Source: Maratus speciosus (taxonomy: Eukaryota > Arthropoda > Arachnida > Araneae > Salticidae). From it: 64,000 nucleotides of DNA. Position 1 is the stretch's first letter. Each line of letters starts with the position of its first letter. A model generated the notes under the pieces. That model searched no databases and was not told where the DNA came from. It saw only the letters and a list, made by a program, of their open reading frames with translations. The DNA is taken from positions 35,950,352-36,014,351 of the forward strand of contig OZ010800.1 in assembly GCA_963932465.1 (NCBI GenBank), written 5' to 3'. The position numbers were made by a program, and so were the translations under genes. Below are positions 1 through 10,470 of this stretch, in pieces.

Positions 1-772
1 ATGTACACTAATAACCCGATCCTAATAGGTGATCAAGCTGAGAAAGGAAAAAGGAAATAAGATACAGTACCTCCACTCTTGCAATAAATAAACTAACTGT
101 TGTACATGTTTTAAACAAGGAAGACTTTTATTCGTTCAGTAAGAGTATGCAGGTGAAAGGTGGGGTCCACGGCTCGGCATCCGACAATCTCCGGGCATCT
201 TGGAGACTTGAATCATGATTTAGACAAAGGATCTTCACAGTGAATCTTGAGGATGTACGCTAAAACTAATTGATTCAACACACCAAGAAAAGGCCTCTAG
301 GAGGGGAAACTTAATTCGTTATAAAGATGCTCTCTAACAAGAATCACGGCATTTCCTTCCTACATTACCGGCACATCCGGGGCACGAGGCCCGCGAAATG
401 CGCGGCACGCTAAAATTGTTTCACTCTATACCAGTAACTGCACTAGACTGACTGCTAGGAGAGAGAGAGCGCTTTTAAACTCACGCGCGGCAGCTAAAGG
501 GTTGCCGTAAAAAGGCGAGAGCGCGCCAAGAAAAACCAGGAGCGAGACGACCTCGCTAAAACGGCGCAAAGAGGATCGCAAAATGCGATTGACTAAACAA
601 CGCGTGATGAATTGAAAACAATACTTAAATTGAAAATGGGAAATGAAACCAGTAAATTTAAAACAGAAAAGGTTAGATTAAATAAATAAGAGATGTTTAA
701 AAGTGAGATTAATTAAACTGCCTGGGGAAAGTAAACAAATTATATTGCCACACAATATATTACACCCCGACA
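1..772. repeat. Long direct repeat, copy 1 (LTR-like)
   Basis: This block is nearly identical to 4691-5449; only scattered single-base differences are visible. It begins with TGTACAC at position 2 and could end at CCCCGACA (772), giving TG...CA-type ends in either orientation. It has a GC-richer core with a GAGAGAGAGCGC run near 461-472. The second copy stops matching about 20 bases earlier. I see no primer binding site next to the inner border and no polypurine tract at the other, so it is called LTR-like rather than a proven LTR. The left flank is off the window, so a target duplication cannot be tested. Confidence 0.6.
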
Positions 773-1635
773 AACGTTGAAAAAGAACTTTTAGTCCATA
801 GCTATAAGAGCTGAAGCAAGGTCTGAAACTCCAATGCTTTATTGCAGAAATAAAGTTGATTTCTTCACACTAAGAATTCCAAACAAGATGCAAAAATGAA
901 CAAAAGGACTAAAAGTGACTGATATTGAACTAAAGGAGACAAGCAATTAAATGGAAAAACAATTAAATGAAATGACTGAAAAAGAACTTACCCAAAACAA
1001 GGTAAACAACAAACCCGAAAAGAAAAAGTGAAGTTGAGAGAATACCGGAGATCATCAGATGCCATCAGGACTACACGGGGAACAGACATTACCCTACAGG
1101 TGGGTAGCTTTGAAAAACAATCAGTACATGTACACAAATGTTGAGAAAAATTACAGTTATACCTTATTAAACCTATATAAAAAATTACATTATTTTAAGT
1201 TAAAAGAAAGAAAAGGGGGAGTGGTACCACAAAAAAATTAGGAAAGGTCAGAACATTATACACATAGTACTAATCACATGAAAAAGACTACTCAAAACAT
1301 GGGCGAAACTGCATAACCCTAAGAGCATACTTCCTATCAAAAAATTTTAAACACATACAAATATAAACACACTGCTATAGGAATAAAATTTAACACCAAA
1401 AAGTGATAATCAAAAGTAAAAAGGTGTGTGTGAGATCACAAATTGTAAAAATACGTACGTACACAATAATTTATTAAACCATGGTAAAAATTGATATACT
1501 AGAAAAGATTTTGTAAACATGTCTGTTTACATGAAAAAAAATGTTCACATAGAATATTCTCACTTTTGTTTACATCTATTTTGAGATTTTGCTAGCATGT
1601 TACTACACTGAAAAAAATTGTAAAATGTAAGTATA

Positions 1636-1672
<37 letters not shown>

Positions 1673-2060
1673 ACAAATTTGAATATTTTCTTGTAAGTAC
1701 ATTCTAGAGAAGAAGCATAACATAACATGAGAAGAACATAGACACATAAAAGAAAAATTAAAACTTCTCCTTTTTTAAAAAAAAAAAAATTCAAGAAAAT
1801 TTTGAAAATTCAAAAAGGTTTTGAAAATTCACTAAAATTTTGTCAACAGATAAACACTGGTAAAAAAATTCTAAAATATTATTACAATACTCAAAGCATT
1901 CTATTATGTCTATAAGTATCATTGACATGATACATAAAAAATGAGTCATTCGCCAGAATGGTTGAGAAAAAAAATGATTGATACCCGTAAACTATTGTAA
2001 AATTTTAAAAAAATGTAAAGAAAGTGGAAATGTGAAACAAACATGTTTCATGAAATATTA
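773..2060. other. AT-rich stretch between the direct repeats
   Basis: No gene is supported. It contains a homopolymer T tract at about 1638-1668, oligo-A runs near 1770-1790, and many short AT-rich words. Short open frames on both strands are low complexity and resemble nothing I recognise. Confidence 0.6.
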
Positions 2061-2069
2061 GTCTAACGA

Positions 2070-2540
2070 CTACATTGTGACATGAAGTCACCACTGGAAT
2101 GTTGCTAGAAATTGAATCTTAAAAATTGAGAATGATACCAAAAATGCATTAAAAAATTTACAGCCTACTAAATAACTAACAATATGACACAAAGTCACCA
2201 CTAATATTTAATGGAAAATTAACTTTTTGAAAAAGTCAAAATGTAACGTACAAAAAAATTTTCATTTTATTCTTTTTCTTTTTGTACTTCAAAATGTGAC
2301 ACAAAGTCACCACTAGTAATTGAAAAATGTGCAATCTTGAAAAAGGTCAAAATTTCTAAAATGTGCCCAAAAAAAATTGCATTTCACTACAATTTTTGGA
2401 AAACGGTGTGACCACTATAGTCACCACTGGAATATTGTAAAAAAATTTAAAAACAATTATTGCTAAGTTTAAAAAATGCATTTGAATCTTATAATACTAC
2501 ACTATAGTTGAAATGTGACAAAGTCACCACTAGAACCTGT
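2070..2540. repeat. Five-unit ~110-bp degenerate tandem repeat with a GTGAC...GTCAC palindrome
   Basis: Five copies of the motif GTGAC(N3-7)GTCACCACT start near 2077, 2184, 2295, 2407 and 2514. The intervals are 107, 111, 112 and 107 bp. The central unit reads GTGACACAAAGTCAC; the second begins ATGAC, the fourth has a longer spacer and the fifth a shorter one. Between the motifs the units are AT-rich and poorly conserved, so the palindrome plus CCACT is the most conserved part. The array lies inside the region bounded by the direct repeats. The function is unknown. Confidence 0.75.
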
Positions 2541-3250
2541 TGAAAAAAATGCATTATAAAAATAAAACAACAATGTATACATATGTATTAAAAAAACTGA
2601 AAAAGAGTTCAGAACACAAATTAATTTAAAAGAAATACTATGACAAAAAAATTCATCATCTGGCTGCAGATGTTGGATGTATTGAACAGCATCTTTAACT
2701 ATGTCAAACATAAGTTGAAAAAAAAAACAAAAGGATTATTTAAAAATTATAAGACAGATGTCCTAAATTGTAGCTGTAAAAATATGCTGGTATCAGAAGA
2801 TAGTATCACTGCATGTAAGATTTTACGCCGAAGAAAAAAAATGCTCTATTCTGCTTGGAAGAGTTCATGCTGTGAAGATAAACTAAACACTGGACGTAAA
2901 AGTCTCAACAGTTTCATTCTATTAATATTGTTCTGTATTTTATCACACAACAAACTATTTATAAAATACTTGAATTTTTCACAATTCTATGTCTTCTTTG
3001 AAATGTTAATTTTGCGAACAGTATGAAATAGCATGGTGACATAACACTGATGAGTAGAAAAAAAATTGATGAAAACACTTGAAGATGCTGATGAAATAGA
3101 CACTGTAGAGTCAAAATTTTTTTGTATGGTTTCGTAAAGAAAAAAAGAACTGGATACTGTTCCACATGACATGATACACTGCTGTAAAGGCATTTCACTA
3201 AACTGGTATTCTTCTGTTTTCACAAAATAGTAATCACTATTTAACTTTTA
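2541..3250. other. AT-rich non-coding stretch
   Basis: Short overlapping frames exist on both strands (for example + strand 2640-3026), but they are Lys/Phe/Leu-rich, lack recognisable motifs and look like chance frames in AT-rich DNA. A weak trace of the upstream repeat motif appears near 3034. Confidence 0.5.
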
Positions 3251-3680
3251 TGAACATGGATAAAACATCCAAGTAATTAAATCTGTGTCATAATGGTTCC
3301 ATACACACACAATATCTGTATAATAAAATACAGCTTTTTGAAATACAATTTCAACATTGACACAAAATATAAAAAACTTGAAATTATTTATACCATTCCT
3401 TAAAATAAAAATTGACTATTTAAAATTGTGCTATAAACATGGATATGTTTTGAAGAAAACAAACTGCATCATATAATGGCTGAATACACAGACCATGTAA
3501 ATTCTGTATTAAAATACAGCACTCTAATTTTCTATTGTAATGGAAGAATTCTTGCACGTACCCTTATAATTCAAAAAAAATTTCATGCCGCACATAAGCC
3601 CAAATAGTGCTAAACATGAAGAAAACAGTTCCATATGAAATGGACACCTAATATATGTATGTGAATTTTGATGCAATCTT
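3250..3680. repeat. Degenerate ~180-bp tandem repeat
   Basis: Two clear units share AACATGGATA, CATAATGG and AAAATACAGC in the same order (about 3252-3332 and 3437-3520). A weaker third unit begins near 3614. The period is about 180-187 bp. Confidence 0.5.
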
Positions 3681-4690
3681 GAATTCTACTTTTATATCTG
3701 CTTTTATAAGCATTCTTAAAAAAATCTTGAGAAATAATTACATTTAATACTTAAATTCATGAAAAATGAAACTTTGCACTGAATGCTGTGACAAGATCAG
3801 ACTGCTCTCTGAAATAGCTTTAAAACACTTGAATTTTGTCAATCTTCCACATCACACAATACAAAACAACACTTAAAAAAATTTTCTTTTCAAAAACAAA
3901 ATCTTCTTACTTGAGGCAAAAAATTACTTAAAATGTAAAACTGTTGTAAAACTTCTTCACAGAGCACAACGTGCTAAAATAAGGCATAATCTTGTATTAC
4001 ATTTCTATCTATTAACATCCATCATTTGAACTATTAAATCTTGAAAAAAACGTTATAAATGTCGTAAGAGACATCATATTTTCTCATATTCACAAAAATT
4101 TTCATTGCAAATGCATATTTGAAAGAAAAAAAATGAACTTAGAACAAATACTACACGTGCCCGATATTTCATCTTATTCAGCAATTTATCTTCATGTATT
4201 ATTTATTTCTATACTTTCACAAACTGCCACATTATTATTTTATTTATTCTTTTTACATAAACTATCGTTCGAAATTCTTTTTTTGAAGAGGAAAAAAAAC
4301 AACCAACTGGAGCACGTGGTCACCGAACAAAATGATGATGCAATCGCTATAAGACTTAAATCCGAATACATCCATTAAAATACACTTGTAAAAATGAAAA
4401 TCAGTAAAAGAACAAGCTGGAGTAAATACGATTAATCAGTAAAATTTGTTATATACATAAAAAGTCATTGAAAAACTTATGCTTCTATATTTCTGCTCGA
4501 TCACTCAAATGCACTATCTATGCACCTGGCACTAGCACCATTTATTAAGAAGTAATAATGTTCTAATGGGTGCTTATAATATTTCTAAAAAAAGGTTCAC
4601 TACTGTCTTTTGAATACTAGAAGTGGATTCATTAGAATAAAACGCAATCATCCAGTTGCCTCGATTAATCATTTACATATGCGCTGTGAA
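3681..4690. other. AT-rich non-coding stretch before the second direct repeat
   Basis: No gene, RNA or clear repeat boundary is visible. A small + strand frame at 4133-4378 is Phe/Leu-rich with no motif and is probably chance. Confidence 0.5.
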
Positions 4691-5449
4691 TGTACACTAA
4701 TAACCCGATCCTAGTAGGTGATCAAGCTGAGAAAGGAAAAAGGAAATAAGATACAGTACCTCCACTCTTGCAATAAATATACTAACTGTTGTACATGTTT
4801 TAAACAAGGAAGACTTTTATTCGTTCAGTAAGAGTATGCAGGTGAAAGGTGGGGTCCACGGCTCGGCATCCGACAATCTCCGGGCATCTTGGAGACTTGA
4901 ATCATGATTTAGACAAAGGATCTTCACAGTGAATCTTGAGGATGTACGCTAAAACTAATTGATTCAACACACCAAGAAAAGGCCTCTAGGAGGGGAAACT
5001 TAATTCGTTATAAAGATGCTCTCTAACAAGAATCACGGCATTTCCTTCCTACATTACCGGCACATCCGGGGCACGAGGCCCGCGAAATGCGCGGCACGCT
5101 AAAATTGTTTCACTCTTTACCAGTAACTGCACTATACTGACTGCTAGGAGAGAGAGAGCGCTTTTAAACTCACGCGCGGCAGCTAAAGGGTTGCCGTAAA
5201 CAGGCGAGAGCGCGCCAAGAAAAACCAGGAGCGAGACGACCTCGCTAAAACGGCGCAAAGAGGATCGCAAAATGCAATTGACTAAACAACGCGTGATGAA
5301 TTGAAAACAGTACTTAAATTGAAAATGGGAAATGAAACCAGTAAATTTAAAACAGAAAAGGTTAGATTAAATAAATAAGAGATGTTTAAAAGTGAGATTA
5401 ATTAAACTGCCTGGGGAAAGTAAACAAAATATATTGCCAGACAATACGT
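4691..5449. repeat. Long direct repeat, copy 2 (LTR-like)
   Basis: This matches 1 to about 756 almost base for base, starting at TGTACACTAATAACC. Similarity stops right after GCCAGACAATA, whereas copy 1 continues to CCCCGACA. The minus-strand open frame at 5049-5270 lies wholly within the repeat and is not considered a gene. Together with copy 1 it frames about 3.9 kb of non-coding DNA, which would fit a non-autonomous LTR element. The absence of obvious priming sites leaves a duplicated fragment as an alternative. Confidence 0.6.
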
Positions 5450-5784
5450 ACATTAATTATAATGTTAACAAACTTTAATATTAATTTATCATTTTTTATT
5501 TTGAGCTATTATTTCTCAGTCTTTAAAGAGATTTAAAAAGAAATTGGATCTATTATTTAAAAATAAAATTCCAAATCCTTACAAAATCTGTTGTGGTGCA
5601 ATCTAGTTATGATAAAATAAAACATATTCAATTAAAATAAAAATAAAAGCAGAAAGAAGATAAAGGGGAAAGCAAAATAATTGAAAGCTCAAGCATACGT
5701 ATTACAAATTTAAAAATCTTTAATATGCAAAAAATCGGTTGTAATTTAATTCTGATGCTATTTTTTAATATAAGTATGCTTGTT

Positions 5785-6013
5785 ACTTTAAAAACAAAGT
5801 AATAGTATCATCGTATTGACTTCCCTTGTTAAAGAAATGCATAAATGATGTTAAATCACGAATTGACACAATTGTTCAATATCATTGCATCGATAAAGAA
5901 TATGTGAAATACATTTTAAAAGTGATTTAAAAAAATAATAGTTTTATGATGTTTTGTACAACTATTTATTTAAAAGTAAAAAAGTAAATAGGTTAAAATT
6001 TTAATTGATATAC
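5785..6013. repeat. ~229-bp direct repeat flanking a FASN exon, left copy
   Basis: High similarity to 7060-7288, including CATTGCATCGATAAAGAATA and the terminal AAATAGGTTAAAAT. The two copies sit about 1275 bp apart on either side of the dehydratase exon at 6708-6887. The stretch 5450-5784 to its left is AT-rich and shows nothing identifiable. Confidence 0.8.
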
Positions 6014-6099
6014 AATATTATAAATTTTAATTGACAATGAGATTATTAAGTTATAATTACATGTATATTTATAAAATAAAAAATGAGAAAAACCAAATG

Positions 6100-6175
6100 T
6101 AGCGTGTTCGGATATCGAAACCGAGCCCGCGGATCAGCTAGCCAACACCGTACCAACTGAGCTACGACCAACCTA
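6100..6175 (-). repeat. tRNA-derived SINE head or tRNA relic
   Basis: On the minus strand an A-box-like TAGCTCAGTTGGT (6152-6164) is followed by a B-box-like GGTTTCGATATCC (6110-6122, one extra base against the GGTTCGANTCC consensus). The spacing is tRNA-like, but there is no closed acceptor stem. It is best read as a SINE promoter region or decayed tRNA copy. Confidence 0.6.
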
Positions 6176-6707
6176 TCCTTTTTGCTACAATGTAAGTAAT
6201 TAAGTTGTGTACTGTGTGGAAATCAGGATTATGAAATGAGGAAAATGAGGAAATGATTATGAGGAAAATCGACATAGGATTACAAATTAATGCTTTTCGG
6301 ATTTTTTTCTCTTACAAGTGCTATTATACATTTATTCTCGCCAAATTTTAAAGTTCTACGAAAACTGAAAATATCCTATAGGTTTTGAGAGGAAAAAATA
6401 TAGGGTAAATCTGGTTGACCTAGAACCTTGAAATTTGGCACAAAGAAAGGATGGTAGGATAGCACATGTAATTTATAACTGTATGTTGATTTATTGCGTG
6501 ACAGATTCGTGAATTTGCATAATTAAAACTAACTCCAAATTAATGTATTGTTTTTTGTCAAGAAAGTAGTTACTTACTAAGCTCTACGGTAATATGACAT
6601 AAAGGTATGGAACTCCCAGTGTGCAAGTACTCCCACATGTCCTGTTTTAATTTTTGTACTGTGAAACTCTTCACTAAAATGTATTTAAAATAATTATTTG
6701 TGTTTAG
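6176..6707. other. 3' part of a FASN intron
   Basis: AT-rich intronic DNA ending in the acceptor TGTTTAG at 6701-6707. No other feature is recognised. Confidence 0.5.
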
Positions 6708-6887
6708 GTAAAGAAGGTATCCTGAAATGGAATGGAAACTGGATTGTCTATCTGGATACTATATTACACATATCATTACTTAAAATCAACAGGAGAATAA
6801 TGTTAGTGCCGATAGGAGTTGAAAAGTTAACGATAGATCCAGGATTTCACAAAAAAGTTGCCGAAGAAGCCTTGAAAGAATATGAAG
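6708..6887 (+). CDS. FASN: Fatty acid synthase exon: C-terminal part of the dehydratase domain
   Basis: First FASN exon in the window. The acceptor TGTTTAG precedes 6708 and the donor GAAG|GTTATT follows 6887; entry is at the second base of a Gly codon and exit is phase 1. The 60-residue segment carries the dehydratase motif NWIVYLDTILH, whose Asp matches the second catalytic residue (His/Asp dyad) of animal FAS dehydratase. This is followed by VPIGVEKLTIDP. FASN is a cytosolic homodimeric enzyme that makes long saturated fatty acids; this domain dehydrates the 3-hydroxyacyl intermediate. The open frame continues past the donor to 7066, but that tail does not match FASN, while splicing to 8978 restores the family sequence. 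The upstream exons lie outside the window. Confidence 0.93.
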
Positions 6888-7059
6888 GTTATTATAATAA
6901 AACCAACCTTTTAATGCACGAGGGCTGTTCAATAAAGAATGATCATTATTTTTTATATCAACATACCCTCACTCATCGTCTAAATTTTAATGGCGCTTTT
7001 CAAAGTAGTTCATATGCAATGCAATTCACTTGTCCAGCATTTTTTCACACATCAAAGAC

Positions 7060-7288
7060 ACTTTAAAAACAAAGCAATAGTATCATCGTATTGACGTCCC
7101 TTGTTAAAGCAATGCATAGATTATGTTAAATCAATAATTGACACAATTGTTCAATATCATTGCATCGATAAAGAATATATGAAATACATTTTAAAAGTGA
7201 TTTTTAAAAAAGGAACAGTTTTAGGATGTTTTATACAACTATTTATTTAAAAATAAAAAATTAAATAGGTTAAAATTATAATTGATAG
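7060..7288. repeat. ~229-bp direct repeat flanking a FASN exon, right copy
   Basis: Counterpart of 5785-6013, with about ten scattered differences and small indels. It lies within the 2.1-kb intron that follows the dehydratase exon. Confidence 0.8.
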
Positions 7289-8130
7289 GAATAGGTCCCT
7301 CAAAATCGCCTCCGCCCTCATCCCCAATGCTTTTAATGATGAAAAATACTTTCCTGAAGTTGTTTCCTCACATTAGAGATTTCATCTGACCTTCCTCTAA
7401 CATCACCTTCAATTTCGAACAAACTTCTGCGCGAACGTCCTGTTGTTCGAGTATGAGGAGTCTCGGAACTCGCAGAGCCACAAACACGTCTTATGTTCAC
7501 TTCCCTGTTACCATGTGGGCGGCACGCAATCATAAGTACAATATTTTTAACAGTTCTCATATCTAACGATCTTCTATGACAATAATAGCGACAGTATCAA
7601 TGCTGACTTATGTAAGCGTAGTTAGAGGATCTCCGTGTCCAAATTCCTTTGAAGATGATTGCCGTTCACTTCTTCAAACCATCTTCCAACTGTGCTACAG
7701 GGAAGAGCAGACTCTCCATAAGTCTCCTATAACATATACTTCGACTAACGATTTCTTCAGGCGAGAGCATACTGCACATTGTGTGTTGCATCCATCGTTG
7801 CCGTAGGCTATACTGAAAGCATCTTAACTTTCATGACTACCAGTAATGTACTACTGGAAATAAATGAAAAAAAATATTAGCACGTATTCATTACACATTA
7901 AGCTAACAATGAAACATAAAAGTAAATTTGTGTGCAATAAAGTATGCTAATGAAAAGTTATGATGGTTCTTTATTGAGCAGCCTTCGTATTTTATTCAAA
8001 TTGTGGTAAAATGACATAATATTTGGCAAAGGGACATATTTTTAACACTTTCCAACAGAGATGAAAAATGTTTAGGAATTCGGTTTGTCTGGCCCTCTCT
8101 GATTCGTGCATATATACTCGAGTTGCCATG
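7289..8130. other. Intronic DNA, no gene seen
   Basis: Moderate-GC stretch at 7300-7760 with short overlapping frames on both strands, none with recognisable motifs. The rest is AT-rich. Confidence 0.4.
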
Positions 8131-8139
8131 TAATTGATA

Positions 8140-8425
8140 TATGTTACTGTGGTTCATCATGGCATATTCGGTATTGAAAATGGAGTATGTAGCACTTATA
8201 GTTCGTTTACTGGGGCACTCAAAAGAATTCCATTACAGTATGGTCTCTTGGGAAAAAATCATTTGCAGTGTATTTTAATGACGTTACACTATTTAAAACA
8301 TGGGCAATTGATATACATAGCTTATATGCATTACAAGATGTTTACTGTAGAATATGTTGTGCACAGCATTCATAATTCATTAACAGGGACACCCAAAAGA
8401 ATTAGGTTACAGTGCTGTTTGTGAG
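8140..8425. repeat. Two-unit ~185-bp degenerate tandem repeat
   Basis: Two units share GTAGNAYATGT, a TTCGTTTACTGGGGCAC / TTCATTAACAGGGACAC pair, AAAAGAATT and TTACAGT. The open frame covering it (8134-8424) follows from the duplicated sequence and shows no domain. Confidence 0.5.
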
Positions 8426-8439
8426 CAATAATTGCTGGA

Positions 8440-8875
8440 ATTGTGTTTTCAGTTGTGATATGCGTTTTTAAATTTAACTAATTTTTTTGCCTATTACTAG
8501 GAGTGTATAAGTTTATTGATCATATACAGGACTTCAAGAAAGAATTCGAGTACGTTTCCGCTTTTCTACGAAAATTTTCAGTTGTGTTATGCGTTTTCTA
8601 ACTCAACTAAATTTTGGCATAACTATGTAATGTAGTATACAAAGAATTCTATAGATCATATATAGGACCGCACAAAAAAATGTGGATATTTTTCTGACTA
8701 TAGAGGGTAATTACTGAAATTGTGTTTTCAAATGTGTTATGCGTTTTCTAAATTGTTTACTTAAACCTAGTATTTCACCTAATTAAACGGCAATATTTTT
8801 ACAGTATTCTGAATGTGTTGGAAAGTGTTTCATAATCTATACTTGACGCATGATTTTTCTTTCTTGTTTCTATAG
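8440..8875. repeat. Intron-end repeat, copy 1 (tandem ~130-bp units plus acceptor-like end)
   Basis: Three related units carry the word TTATGCGTTTTC or variants (near 8458, 8590 and 8738). The last unit continues through ACAGTATTCTGAATGTGTTGG to CTTGTTTCTATAG at 8863-8875. The same arrangement occurs at 34205-34461, directly before another FASN exon. Here the real exon starts about 100 bases further on (8978), so the AG at 8875 is an unused or alternative acceptor. Confidence 0.65.
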
Positions 8876-8977
8876 TCGCTGAAACAAATTATAACCTTAA
8901 ACGACAAGTATTTGACATTTTTCTTTTGTTTTTTAAACTATTGAATGAATATAATTTAACTACACTTATTTTTATAG

Positions 8978-10211
8978 GGATACCAATAAAGCACGACGCG
9001 TTGACTGGAGAATATTTCACTGGAGGAATTTATATAAAAAAAATGAGTGCTGGTATTATACGCAGAAGACCAGACAGGCAAACGCCTCTATTAGAAGAAT
9101 ATAAATTTTTACCATATATCGAGCATTGTTCTTTGTCGAAGGCTGAATTAGAACATTTAGAGGAATATAATATTATTTGTTTGTCTGTATCGAAGAAAAT
9201 ATTGAACTTGTGTGAGATGAATAACGACAATAAGGACGATAAAGATGAAAACGACAATATAAACGATGTTGAAAGTAAAAAAATAGATGACGAATTGCAA
9301 AGAGATGAGTATTTAAAATCAAATGCATATAACAGTGTTTTATTGAAATGCTTATGGAATATCAGAAATAGTTTAAGAAACGATGGGATGACAGATGATA
9401 TCAAGAAATTCATTGACAGTTACATCGAGGAACGTGCAAATGACATTCTCTCTCAAACACTAATTACTGAAGCTCACTTAAGACCACTTATTGATATTGC
9501 AATCGAAAACATAGCTTCTAGAAAGTTAAAAATTGTAGAAGTCACTGAAGGATGTACTTGTTTGATTTCCAAAATCAATAAATACATTGCTATTCCAGAA
9601 ATGCTCAAAATATCTTTTTCAGTTGCACACCCAAACACAGAGTTAGTAAAAGAAGATGATTTGCCACCAGGTACAGACGTCAAATCATGGGAAAACAAAG
9701 AGACTCTTGACTTTAACGACGTTGATATTCTCATTCTGAATTATCTGAACAGTTCAGATGAAGATTTAAAATCTGTACTGGGAAAGGCTGCAAAGTGTGT
9801 TAAAAATGAAGGATTCGTTATTCTGCTGCAGAAAACACAACTAACAGCTTCTGAACATATTCTATCTTCAATGAACTACACACCTGTACCATCTATAAAA
9901 GAGGAAAATCTGGAATTGATGTTTAAAGATCTTAGTTTGGTTGTGATTGGTAAAAGATCTGACTCGTTGACATCTTCATTATATCTACTTAGAAAATGTC
10001 CAACATCCTCATTTAAGGACTCTGTTATTCATGTAACTACTCAAAAATATGATTGGGTAGTTGAGTTAAAAGCAAAAATGGTTGAGTTGAAACAGTCGCA
10101 GGATGTTTCTGTTCCAGAGAGAGTTTGGATCGTAAGTGAAGAATCTCATTATAGTGGAGTTATCGGATTGGTGAACTGCCTTCGACAAGAACCAGGTGCA
10201 TTAAACTTGAG
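8978..10211 (+). CDS. FASN: Fatty acid synthase exon: dehydratase end, pseudo-methyltransferase and pseudo-ketoreductase region
   Basis: A long 1234-bp exon between acceptor TTTATAG (8971-8977) and donor TTGAG|GTAAGT (after 10211). It joins the previous exon in frame and exits in phase 2. It starts with IPIKHDALTGEYFTGGIYI, the end of the dehydratase double hot dog, then RRPDRQTPLLEEYKFLPY. Next comes the inactive methyltransferase-like domain (around KLKIVEVTEGCTCLISK, with no glycine-rich SAM loop). It ends with the start of the structural ketoreductase-like segment, SGVIGLVNCLRQEPGALNL. These regions shape the reductase arm rather than catalyse. An unusual Asp/Asn/Lys-rich insertion lies at about 9220-9310. 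I am confident of the family; the exact subdomain borders are approximate. Confidence 0.95.
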
Positions 10212-10269
10212 GTAAGTAATTATGCTATAAACATACATATTTGGTAATGTAGTAATGTAAACAATTTGG

Positions 10270-10470
10270 TAATTATTGGGCGGAAGAGTTTAAAGCAAAA
10301 ATGGTTGAGTTGAAACAATCTCGGGATTCTTCTGTTCCGGAGACAGTTTGAAATGCAAGTGAAGAACCTCATTATAGTAGAGTTATCTAATTGGTAAACA
10401 TATTTTCCACAAAAAACATGTGGATTAAACTTAAGGTAAGTTTTTATACTGTAAACATACATATTCGGGA
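10270..10470 (+). pseudogene. Decayed tandem duplicate of the preceding FASN exon end plus its donor
   Basis: About 200 bp starting near 10270 repeats 10045-10245 with an offset of ~223-225 bp. The copied part includes KAKMVELKQS, the following serine/valine-rich stretch, the splice donor region (AAG|GTAAGT against GAG|GTAAGT) and the first intron bases (TAAACATACATATT). The copy is broken: a TGA replaces a Trp codon, a TAA follows within the VIGLVN equivalent, and the Arg-Gln-Glu-Pro region is diverged. It cannot code, but its donor-like site survives in the 11-kb intron. Confidence 0.85.

Noticed and set aside
2640..3026. 128-codon plus-strand frame
   Set aside because: Low-complexity, Lys/Phe-rich composition in AT-rich DNA, no motif, overlapped by frames on the other strand.
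5049..5270. Minus-strand open frame with a signal-peptide-like start
   Set aside because: It lies entirely inside the long direct repeat, and the other copy at 1-772 has base changes that disturb it; no domain.
6888..7066. Continuation of the open frame after the first FASN exon
   Set aside because: The sequence after the donor at 6887 does not match FASN, and joining to 8978 restores the family sequence in phase.
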